From positions 62,001 through 126,000 of the forward strand of contig RECY01000028.1 of NCBI GenBank assembly GCA_007693785.1: 64,000 nucleotides of DNA. The letters run 5' to 3'. Shown here one piece after another: positions 57,611 to 64,000 of the stretch. Made by a program: the position numbers and the translations under genes. The notes beneath the pieces were generated by a model. It was not told the DNA's origin and did no database searches. It saw only the letters and a list, made by a program, of their open reading frames with translations. Numbering within the stretch: the first letter of the stretch is position 1; every line of letters starts with the position of its first letter. This stretch comes from Phycisphaerales bacterium. GTDB taxonomy: Bacteria; Planctomycetota; Phycisphaerae; Phycisphaerales; UBA1924.

Positions 57611-58747
57611 ATGTCCCGCGTTCTCGTCGTTCTTGGCACGCGTCCCGAAGCGATCAAGCTCGCCCCCGTGGTGCGGGCGCTCCGAGAGCATCCGGGCGCG
57701 AAGGGCGAGGCGATCCTCTGCTCGACCGGGCAGCACAAGGAGATGCTGGCAGACGCGCTCGGGGGATTTGAGCTGAAGCCGGACCTGGACCTGGCGGTCA
57801 TGCGCCCCGGGCAGACGCCGGCCGACGTGGTCGGGCGGCTCATGCTCGAGCTCGGGCCCGTCTTCAGCGAGCACAAGCCCGACTGGGTGGTGGTGCAGGG
57901 CGATACGGCGACGGTGATGGCCGCCTCGCTCGCGGCGTTCCTCCACCGCATCCCTGTCGCCCACGTCGAAGCCGGGCTGCGGACCAACGACCGGACACAG
58001 CCGTTCCCAGAAGAGATCAACCGGCGCGTCGCCGGCGTCGTCGCGGACGTGCACTTCGCCGCGACCGCGGGCTCGCGGGACAACCTGCTCCGCGAGGGCG
58101 TGCCGGCGGGGGACGTGCTGCTCGCGGGCAACACCGTCATCGACGCGCTGCAATGGATGGTCGAACGCGTCCAAGACCGCCCGCTCCCGGTCGACATCGG
58201 CGGGCGGCGGCTCGTGCTCGTCACCGCGCACCGGCGCGAGTCCTTCGGCGAGCCCTTCCGCGACCTCTGCCAGGCTCTCCGCGACATCGCCGACGAGCAC
58301 GAGGACGTCCACCTCGTTTACCCCGTCCACCTCAACCCGAACGTGCAGGAGCCGGTGAAGGTGATCCTCGGCGGGCACGAGCGGATCTCGCTCATCGAGC
58401 CCAAGCCCTACCCGGACTTTGTCAACATGATCGCCAAGGCCCACCTGATCATCACCGACTCCGGCGGCGTGCAGGAAGAGGCGCCCGCACTCGGCAAGCC
58501 CGTGCTCGTGCTGCGCGAGAAGACCGAACGCCCGGAGGCCGTCGCGGCGGGCGTCGTCAAGCTCGTCGGCACCGACCGCGCCAAGATCACCGCGGAGGCG
58601 CGCACGCTGCTGACCGACGACGCGGCCTATCGCGCGATGGCCCGCCCGACGCACGTCTACGGCGACGGGCTCGCGTCGAAGCGCATCGCCGAGCGGTTGC
58701 TCGATGGGAAGATGACCACGCCGGAGTTCAGGAGCGTGGTCGACTGA
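57611..58747 (+). CDS. wecB: UDP-N-acetylglucosamine 2-epimerase (non-hydrolysing)
   Basis: A 378-residue GT-B-fold epimerase converting UDP-GlcNAc to UDP-ManNAc. Family motifs: 'VLVVLGTRPEAIKLAPVV', 'STGQHKEMLADAL', 'VQGDTATVMAASLAAF', 'HVEAGLRTND...PFPEEINRR', 'VTAHRRESFG' and 'IITDSGGVQEEAPALGKPVLVLREKTERPEAV'. Start ATG 57611 matches the usual N-terminus. It works with the UDP-ManNAc dehydrogenase encoded convergently downstream to supply UDP-ManNAcA for polysaccharide. Confidence 0.96.
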   Translation: MSRVLVVLGTRPEAIKLAPVVRALREHPGAKGEAILCSTGQHKEMLADALGGFELKPDLDLAVMRPGQTPADVVGRLMLELGPVFSEHKPDWVVVQGDTATVMAASLAAFLHRIPVAHVEAGLRTNDRTQPFPEEINRRVAGVVADVHFAATAGSRDNLLREGVPAGDVLLAGNTVIDALQWMVERVQDRPLPVDIGGRRLVLVTAHRRESFGEPFRDLCQALRDIADEHEDVHLVYPVHLNPNVQEPVKVILGGHERISLIEPKPYPDFVNMIAKAHLIITDSGGVQEEAPALGKPVLVLREKTERPEAVAAGVVKLVGTDRAKITAEARTLLTDDAAYRAMARPTHVYGDGLASKRIAERLLDGKMTTPEFRSVVD

Positions 58748-58771
58748 CCGCGAACCCGTGCCGCGAGGCGC

Positions 58772-60046
58772 TTACTTGTTGGTCACCAGCACGCCGCAGA
58801 CGTCGATGATCGACTTCTCGGCCAGCAGCTTCGGCGGGATCTGTTTGAACTCGCGGTGGCTGACCAGGAACACGACCACGTCCGCCTCGGCGAGCGCCGA
58901 TTCAAGATCGACAAGGTTCAGGCCCTCGTGCTCGTCGATGTTCGGCTCGACCACGCGGACCTCGCCGACGTCACGCTTGATGAGTTCCTCGACCACCTCG
59001 ATCGACGGGCTTTCGCGCAGGTCGTCGATGTCCGGCTTATACGCGAGCCCGAGGCACGCGATGACGGGGCGTTTGAACCGCTCGGCCCGGCGGCAGATCC
59101 GGTCCACCACCCAGTGCGGCTTGCCGTTGTTCACCTCGCGGGCCGTGCGGATCAGGCGGGCCTGTTCCGGGACGGCGTCGTAGATGAACCAGGGGTCGAC
59201 CGCGATGCAGTGCCCGCCCACGCCCGGCCCGGGCTGGAGGATGTTCACCCGCGGGTGCCGGTTGGCGAGGCTGATCAGCTCCCACACATCGATGCCCAGC
59301 TCGTCGGCGATCAGCGAGAGCTCGTTGGCGAACGCGATGTTGACGTCGCGATAGGAGTTCTCGACGAGCTTGGCCGTCTCGGCGGTGCGGGAGTCGGTGA
59401 GCAGGAGCTTCCCGGAGACGAACGAGGCGTAGAACTGGGCGCACGCCTGGGTGGAGGCCTCGTCGATGCCGCCGACGATGCGGTCGTTGTTGATGACCTC
59501 GTCGAGGATCTTGCCGGGGAGGACGCGCTCGGGCGCGTGGGCGACGAAGATGTCCGGCGCGCGGAGCCCGGTCTTCTCCGCGATCATCGCGGCGATCCGC
59601 TCGGTCGTGCCGGGGGGGCTGGTGGATTCGAGGATCACCAGCGAGCCCTTGCGGACGTGCGGGCAGATCGCGGCCGTCGCGGCGTCGACGTAGCCAAGGT
59701 CCGGCTTGTATCCGTCGCGCAGCGGTGTCGGCACGCAGATCAGGAAGACCGACGCCTCCTTCGGCTCGGCGAACGCCTTCAGGCGACCCGTGCCCACCGC
59801 CGCCTGGACGAGCATGTCCAGGTCCGGCTCGACGATGTGCGTCTTGCCGGCGTTGATGGTCTCCACGACCTTCGGGTTGACCTCGACGCCGTGGACCTGG
59901 CACCCGCGCGAGGCGAGCACGGCGGCTGTCGGCAGCCCGATGTACCCGAGCCCGACCACGCAGACCTCGAGCCCCTGCAGGCTCCCAACACCCCGCCCAC
60001 GCTTCGACGACGACGCCTCGCGTTCCATGTGCATCACCTCGCTCAT
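58772..60046 (-). CDS. wecC: UDP-N-acetyl-D-mannosamine dehydrogenase
   Basis: A 424-residue NAD-dependent dehydrogenase of the UDP-sugar 6-dehydrogenase family. Seen: Rossmann motif VVGLGYIGLPTAAVLA, 'ESTSPPGTTER', 'ERVLPGKILDEVINNDRIVGG' typical of WecC, 'ENSYRDVNIAFANELSLI', the catalytic Cys in 'GPGVGGHCIAVDPWF', and C-terminal 'LGLAYKPDIDDLRESPS'. It oxidises UDP-ManNAc to UDP-ManNAcA in two steps. The start at 60046 (GAAGG upstream) is chosen; ATG 60028 is equally possible (GAGG 8 nt upstream). It is the last gene of the minus-strand glycan run and converges on wecB. Confidence 0.94.
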   Translation of the reverse strand: MSEVMHMEREASSSKRGRGVGSLQGLEVCVVGLGYIGLPTAAVLASRGCQVHGVEVNPKVVETINAGKTHIVEPDLDMLVQAAVGTGRLKAFAEPKEASVFLICVPTPLRDGYKPDLGYVDAATAAICPHVRKGSLVILESTSPPGTTERIAAMIAEKTGLRAPDIFVAHAPERVLPGKILDEVINNDRIVGGIDEASTQACAQFYASFVSGKLLLTDSRTAETAKLVENSYRDVNIAFANELSLIADELGIDVWELISLANRHPRVNILQPGPGVGGHCIAVDPWFIYDAVPEQARLIRTAREVNNGKPHWVVDRICRRAERFKRPVIACLGLAYKPDIDDLRESPSIEVVEELIKRDVGEVRVVEPNIDEHEGLNLVDLESALAEADVVVFLVSHREFKQIPPKLLAEKSIIDVCGVLVTNK

Positions 60047-60117
60047 CGTGCCTTCACCCCTCTCGCCGGAGCCTGTTTCACTGGAATCTGTTCCATCGGC
60101 TGCGGCGTCTTGATTGT

Positions 60118-61344
60118 TCACCCTCGGACGGGCTCCATCGCGGCGGCGCTCGGCGCGTTCGTGCCGACGGGCACGACGCCGCGGGCGGCGAGGGCCGCCA
60201 AAAGCGCCTCGGCCTTCGCGGTCCACGTCTGCGCTTCCACCCGCGCCCGCAGGCGTTCCGGGTCGTCCGGGCTCGCGACGCCCTGGCGGATCGCGTCCGC
60301 GAACTCGTCCGCTGTGCCTGCGATCCGGACCACGCCGTCGTAGCGCCGGAGCTCGTAGAAGTCGCGGGTCACGATCGGGCGCCCGGCCGCGAGATATTCC
60401 TTGAGCTTGACCGGGTTGCACGCGCGGATCCACTCGTTCTGGTTCCACGGCATGATGAGCACGTCGGCGGCCGCCATGTACGCCGCGACGTCCTCATACG
60501 GACGCTGCCCGAGCAGCGTGACGTTCGCGTGCGGGCACCAGCCCTCGGGCAGCGAGCACGCGCCGACGAGGAAGAAACGGTGGTCTGGCAGGCGCTGCAC
60601 GACGTCGAGGAAGAGCTTCGGGTCGAAGGTGTGCGAGTCGATGCCGCCGATGAAGCCGACGCGCGGGTGGGGGAGTTCGCGGACGTCCTCGGGCGCGGCC
60701 GTGTCGCCCTCGGCGTCGGCGCGCCGTCCCGCCTCGGCGAAGCGGCTGAAGTCGACGCCGTGGTCGATGTAGACCGGGTTCCGGCAGCCCGCGCCCTCCT
60801 CTTCAAAGAGCAGGTCGGCGCAGAACAGCGTCGCCTCGGCCTTGTCCTTCATCAGCCGGTCGCAACGCTGGATCCCCGCCGGGTTCGCCTGCGGAAACTC
60901 CTCCCACCGGTCCGTCCTTTGGTAGACGCTCGCGACGGGGCGCAGCGCGTCCACAAAGTCGGCGGTAGGGGGGCACGTCACCCAGACCAGCGGGCGACGG
61001 ATTCCCATCCGGCGTGCGGCGAGGCGCACCTGCGCCGGCAGCACCGCGCGCGTGATCCCCTTGCCGCGCTGACCGGGGATCGCGAACGGGCTGCACACGC
61101 CCCAGCGTTCGTCCACACGCTTGAACCCGCGGGAGAGGCTGCGGAGCTTGCGCGTCACGCGGCGCACGAACATCGACCCCTCGCGCACCGACGGCACGCG
61201 GATGCCGATGGAGTTGACATAGAGGATCGGCACGTGCGCCGAGAGATGGCGCATCATCTGCATGTCGTAGTGCCCGCGGTTGTGGTACCACCAGTCCCCG
61301 CCGCCGAAGCAGATCACGCCGTCGAACTCGCGAAACTCAGGCAT
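60118..61344 (-). CDS. Glycosyltransferase, GT4-like
   Basis: A 408-residue GT-B-type glycosyltransferase. The N-terminus (FDGVICFGGGDWWYHNRGHYDMQMMRHLS) is followed by an acceptor domain, then 'PRVGFIGGIDSHTFDPKLFLDVVQRLPDHRFFLVGAC', 'NVTLLGQRPYEDVAAYMAAADVLIMPWNQNEWIRACNPVKLKEYLAAGRPIV', the donor-binding pattern of GT4 enzymes with the ExxxxxE position altered to N-P-x-K-x-x-E. Substrates are unknown; the locus suggests assembly of a lipid-linked oligosaccharide. ATG 61344 overlaps the preceding wecG/tagA gene by 8 nt and follows GGAG with good spacing. Confidence 0.85.
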   Translation of the reverse strand: MPEFREFDGVICFGGGDWWYHNRGHYDMQMMRHLSAHVPILYVNSIGIRVPSVREGSMFVRRVTRKLRSLSRGFKRVDERWGVCSPFAIPGQRGKGITRAVLPAQVRLAARRMGIRRPLVWVTCPPTADFVDALRPVASVYQRTDRWEEFPQANPAGIQRCDRLMKDKAEATLFCADLLFEEEGAGCRNPVYIDHGVDFSRFAEAGRRADAEGDTAAPEDVRELPHPRVGFIGGIDSHTFDPKLFLDVVQRLPDHRFFLVGACSLPEGWCPHANVTLLGQRPYEDVAAYMAAADVLIMPWNQNEWIRACNPVKLKEYLAAGRPIVTRDFYELRRYDGVVRIAGTADEFADAIRQGVASPDDPERLRARVEAQTWTAKAEALLAALAARGVVPVGTNAPSAAAMEPVRG

Positions 61345-62191
61345 CGGCACGCTCCGATCCGAACGCCTTGCTCGGCCTGATGATGTTCCGCCCCAGAAGG
61401 AACAAAAACTGGGTGTTCGTGACGAGATACCGCTTCCACATCCGCCCCGGCTCCTGCAGCACGCGGTAGAACCATTCGAGCCCCGACTTCTGCATCCAGA
61501 CCGGGGCGCGCTTGGTTTTGCCCGAGTAGACGTCGAAGCTCCCCCCGACGCCGTGCGTGACGGGGACGACGCCGCGCTGGTTGACCTCGCGCAGAAAGAT
61601 CTCCTTCTTCGGCGTCGTCATCGCGACGAACAGCACGTCCGCCCCGGACGCGCACACCGCGTTGGCGACCTCGCCCATCTGCTCGTTCTTGAAATACCCG
61701 TGCTGCGAGCCCGCGACGATCATGCCCGGGTGCTCGCGGGTGGCGCGATCGATGACCGCGTCCAGCACCTCCTTCGTCGCGCCGAGGAAATAGACCCGGT
61801 AGCCGTGCTCGCCGCCCGCCGCCAGCAGGCGCTCAAACACGTCGATCCCCGCGACACGCTCCGGCAGCGGCTGGCGCAGCAGGCGGCTCGCCCAGACCAC
61901 CGGGGCCCCGTCGGCGAGCACCAAATCCGAATCGACGATCGACGCGCGGATCTCGGCGTCTTTCTGGAGCTTGACAACCTTCGCGACGTTGATCACCCCG
62001 ATCGCCAGCGGGCGTCGCTCGGTGATCGCGCCGTGCGCCAGGTCGAGCACCGTCTGCATCGTGACGGCGTGGACCGTGACGCCGAAGAGCGTGCGCGACG
62101 AGTCCTCCGGCGGGCGCACGGGGGGCCTGGGCGTCGTTGCGGGCGGGGCGGCCTGGGATGTCGGCGGGGCTTCGGCGTGCGGCACGTTCAT
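61337..62191 (-). CDS. WecG/TagA/CpsF family glycosyltransferase
   Basis: A 284-residue GT26 enzyme. Seen: 'LFGVTVHAVTMQTVLDLA', 'GVINVAKVVKLQKDAEIRASIVDSDLVLADGAPVVWASRLL' and 'VAMTTPKKEIFLREV...THGVGGSFDVYSGKTKRAPVWMQKSGLEWFYR', all diagnostic of WecG/TagA. Known members add ManNAcA (WecG) or ManNAc (TagA) to a lipid-linked GlcNAc. With wecB and wecC nearby, UDP-ManNAcA is the likely donor. A Pro/Ala-rich N-terminal tail of about 35 residues is unusual. ATG 62191 overlaps the methyltransferase stop (ATGA); GGGAGG lies 8 nt upstream. Confidence 0.92.
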   Translation of the reverse strand: MNVPHAEAPPTSQAAPPATTPRPPVRPPEDSSRTLFGVTVHAVTMQTVLDLAHGAITERRPLAIGVINVAKVVKLQKDAEIRASIVDSDLVLADGAPVVWASRLLRQPLPERVAGIDVFERLLAAGGEHGYRVYFLGATKEVLDAVIDRATREHPGMIVAGSQHGYFKNEQMGEVANAVCASGADVLFVAMTTPKKEIFLREVNQRGVVPVTHGVGGSFDVYSGKTKRAPVWMQKSGLEWFYRVLQEPGRMWKRYLVTNTQFLFLLGRNIIRPSKAFGSERADA

Positions 62192-62865
62192 CCGATCGTC
62201 CTCCCAAAGCCCTGGTACGCGACGTGGCTCTTGGTCAGCCCGAACATCCGCTCCTGCCAGATCTCGGCGCTCGGGAACGCCTCGCGCAGCTCGCGACGCG
62301 TCATGAGCCGCACCTCGCGGACCGCCTGGATCGCGTCCTCCTTGTCCGGGCACGGCCCGCGCCACCCGCACCGACGCTTGCGGATCATCGCGACCCGGGC
62401 CGATTCCGGCAGCCACTGCCAGCCCACCATATGAAAGTGCGGCTCCATCGGAAACCAATAATTCGGCGTCTGGATCCAGAACGCCGGCGCGACGCGTTGC
62501 GTCTCCGACGCCATCTTCCGCTGCGCTTCCAGCGTGAACAGGTGCTCGATCACCGAGTTGCTGAACGCGACGTCGAACGACTGGTCGTCGAAGTCGGTCA
62601 GCGCGGTCGCGTCGCCGACAACCGGGTGCAGGTTCTCGGCGATCTTGGGCTCGAGTTCTAGATTCACGACGGTGATCTGCACGTCGGCGCGGTCGGCCCA
62701 GCCGCGGTTTTTCCAGAACGCCGAAGTGCCGCCCAGGTCGATGATCCGCACGGGCTTGGGCAGCCCGTCGATCAGCTCGCTGAAGAGCTGGAAGCGGCGT
62801 GAGCGCATCCGGTTCCCGATCGAGTTCGGGTCGTTGGAGCTGGTGACTTTCTGCATCAGGGCCAT
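62188..62865 (-). CDS. SAM-dependent class I methyltransferase
   Basis: A 225-residue Rossmann-fold methyltransferase. Motif I is 'VRIIDLGGTSAFWKNRG' (about 39-55), followed by VVGDATAL and 'FDVAFSNSVIEHL', as in methyltransferase-11/23 families. It may methylate a sugar of the polysaccharide or the lipid carrier; the substrate is unknown. ATG 62865 has AGGAGG with an 8-nt spacer. The upstream in-frame codons are the shadow of the GT2 gene. Confidence 0.85.
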   Translation of the reverse strand: MALMQKVTSSNDPNSIGNRMRSRRFQLFSELIDGLPKPVRIIDLGGTSAFWKNRGWADRADVQITVVNLELEPKIAENLHPVVGDATALTDFDDQSFDVAFSNSVIEHLFTLEAQRKMASETQRVAPAFWIQTPNYWFPMEPHFHMVGWQWLPESARVAMIRKRRCGWRGPCPDKEDAIQAVREVRLMTRRELREAFPSAEIWQERMFGLTKSHVAYQGFGRTIG

Positions 62866-62887
62866 CGTGGCGTCCTCCTGTGTCGCG

Positions 62888-63859
62888 TTATGCGCATCCC
62901 ACCGTCGCCGTGCTCGCGGTCGAGGGCGCGCCGCGGGTCCACCGTTCGCGCTGGGCCCAGACGGCGCCCCACGCCTTTGCTTGTTCGCTCGCGCCCGCAC
63001 GCCCGAAGCGGGCGGCCGCCTTGTACCCGAAGAAGCGGAGCAGCACCCGCACCCGCACCATCAGCAGCCCGAACGCAACTTGTGTCGGGCGCCAGTGCCG
63101 GTGCATCAGCGTCGTGCGCGCGATCAGCACCTTGGCAATCTTGTCCCCACGGACGCGCTCGCTCGCGCCGCCGTAGTGCACGATCGTGGCGTTTGGCGTC
63201 ACCATCGGCCTCGCGCCGAAGGCGTGGGCGCGCAGGCAGAGGTCGGCCTCCTCGCCGTACATAAAGAACGCCGGGTCGAAGCCGTCGAGCGCCGCCCAAA
63301 GCTCCCGCTCGATCAGGAAAAAGCATCCCGAGACGATATCGACCCGACGCACGCGGTCCCGCGCCCACCGCCCGAAGGTCTCGGGGTTGAACAGCTCCGA
63401 GCTCGCGAACAGCACGTTGAGCCCGAGGGCCTGCGTTGTGAGGCTCCAGCAGCTCTGGCGTCGCCAGCAGGAGGTGGGGTTGAGCGTGCCGTCGGCGAAG
63501 ACGGTGCGCCCGCCCCAGATCCGGGCGTCGGGGTGTTCGCGAGCGAAATCGAGGAGCTTATTGATCGCCCCGTCCCGGACGAGCGTGTCCGGGTTGAGCA
63601 GGAGCAGATACCGCCCGGTCGCCTCGCGGGCGGCGAGGTTGTTCGCGCCCGCGAAGCCGAGATTCTCGGGCGAGCGGATCAAGCGGAGATCGGGAAAGCT
63701 CTCCGCGATCGCGTCGGGCGAACCGTCCTCCGACGCGTTGTCGATCACGATCAGCTCGAAGGTCCCCGGGCGCGTCTGCTCGATCACCGAGCGCAGGCAC
63801 GCGAGCGTGAGCTCGCGCGTGTTGTACGAGACGACGATGATGGAAACATCGGGCGGCAT
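62888..63859 (-). CDS. Family 2 glycosyltransferase (rhamnosyltransferase-like)
   Basis: A 323-residue GT-A enzyme: 'VSIIVVSYNTRELTLACLRSV', 'ELIVIDNASEDGS', 'GFAGANNLAAREATGRYLLLLNPDT' with the NPD (DxD-equivalent), and 'FFMYGEEADLCLRAHAFG' with the catalytic acid region. The pattern is that of rhamnosyltransferases such as WbbL, and dTDP-rhamnose genes are nearby. ATG 63859 has GAGGG five bases upstream; a TTG four codons earlier is less likely. It is 22 nt from the methyltransferase gene and 21 nt from the membrane-protein gene cut by the window end. Confidence 0.9.
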   Translation of the reverse strand: MPPDVSIIVVSYNTRELTLACLRSVIEQTRPGTFELIVIDNASEDGSPDAIAESFPDLRLIRSPENLGFAGANNLAAREATGRYLLLLNPDTLVRDGAINKLLDFAREHPDARIWGGRTVFADGTLNPTSCWRRQSCWSLTTQALGLNVLFASSELFNPETFGRWARDRVRRVDIVSGCFFLIERELWAALDGFDPAFFMYGEEADLCLRAHAFGARPMVTPNATIVHYGGASERVRGDKIAKVLIARTTLMHRHWRPTQVAFGLLMVRVRVLLRFFGYKAAARFGRAGASEQAKAWGAVWAQRERWTRGAPSTASTATVGCA

Positions 63860-63880
63860 GGTTTCCCTCAAACGGATCGG

Positions 63881-64000
63881 TCAGATCAGCCTTGCCAGCG
63901 GCGTTTTCTTGAGCACCGCGGCCGCGACAAAGGACAGCACCGTGACGACCCCCACCAGCAGAATCGATCGCGGCGGGATCACGCCCGTGCGCTCCACGAG
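63881..64000 (-). CDS. C-terminal end of a membrane protein, cut by window edge
   Basis: Minus-strand reading from 64000 gives 39 residues (LVERTGVIPPRSIL ... LKKTPLARLI) and a TGA at 63881. It contains one hydrophobic helix (ILLVGVVTVLSFVAAAVL) and a basic end, consistent with the last helix of a polytopic protein. In this position it would suit a Wzx flippase, Wzy polymerase or O-antigen ligase, but nothing in the fragment identifies which. Confidence 0.6.
   Translation of the reverse strand, partial: LVERTGVIPPRSILLVGVVTVLSFVAAAVLKKTPLARLI

Noticed and set aside
57517-57620. ATG 57517 placed 5 nt after TATCTT as a leaderless start
   Set aside because: It is out of frame with wecB and encodes a Pro/Arg-rich peptide without a family. 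The hexamer more likely serves wecB with a 93-nt leader.

Overview
The window is very GC-rich (about 70%), almost fully coding, and reads as a chromosome segment of a Gram-negative-type bacterium, most likely a planctomycete of the Phycisphaerae kind. That placement is an inference from several signs: a CxxC...CxxC ribbon protein with a 'CGYDLR' motif, a DUF3467/HlyD/M50/SecA-like cluster, an exosortase polysaccharide locus, three secreted M14-type proteins in a row, a Rho factor with a long low-complexity N-terminus, and outer-membrane proteins (PagL-like, DUF481). No tRNA, rRNA, CRISPR array, insertion sequence or prophage was seen.

Layout. 1-1.6 kb: a DUF58 protein (cut by the window edge), a PagL-like lipid A deacylase and a SlyX-like protein. 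1.7-8.3 kb: housekeeping genes (rho, coaE, a PH-domain membrane protein, hpt, ppa, pgi). 8.4-14.6 kb: an uncharacterised three-gene set (small membrane protein, large secreted repeat protein, flippase-like protein), a DUF444 protein and a membrane zinc-ribbon protein. 14.6-23.8 kb: xylA, asnB, mscS, DUF481, an exported amidase, an AbgT transporter, an orphan response regulator and a small conserved-looking ORF. 24.3-30.7 kb: three M14 carboxypeptidase-family proteins, the middle one with its catalytic residues replaced. 30.8-37.6 kb (minus): DUF3467, GAF-HlyD, PqqD-like/M50/HlyD fusion and a truncated SecA paralogue, a candidate dedicated export system. 38.0-46.4 kb: a CHAD-exopolyphosphatase fusion, otsA, an otsB-GH15 trehalase fusion, and rmlD and rmlB for dTDP-rhamnose. 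46.5-57.3 kb (minus): an exosortase-type exopolysaccharide locus (degenerate nucleotidyltransferase-like protein, exosortase, EpsI, Wzz/BY-kinase, sugar transferase, giant TPR protein). 57.6-64 kb: wecB (plus), then a minus-strand run of wecC, a glycosyltransferase, wecG/tagA, a methyltransferase, a GT2 enzyme and the end of a membrane protein that runs off the window.

How it fits together. The right half is envelope and extracellular polysaccharide biology: sugar nucleotides (dTDP-rhamnose, UDP-ManNAcA), lipid-linked assembly (initiating sugar transferase, WecG/TagA, GT2 and GT4 enzymes), chain-length control (Wzz kinase) and an exosortase/EpsI pair for anchoring or processing surface proteins. 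Trehalose synthesis and turnover, polyphosphate binding and hydrolysis, and the MscS channel suggest osmotic and stress adaptation. The DUF3467-to-SecA-like operon is the best candidate for a poorly described system.

Regulation visible in the sequence. Several genes have a -10-like hexamer exactly 6 nt before the start codon and no Shine-Dalgarno sequence (ppa, pgi, asnB, CHAD-PPX), which points to leaderless mRNAs. Others carry good Shine-Dalgarno sites. Strong hairpins lie between convergent genes, and two intergenic regions (after abgT, and before the GAF-HlyD gene) hold unusually elaborate inverted repeats.
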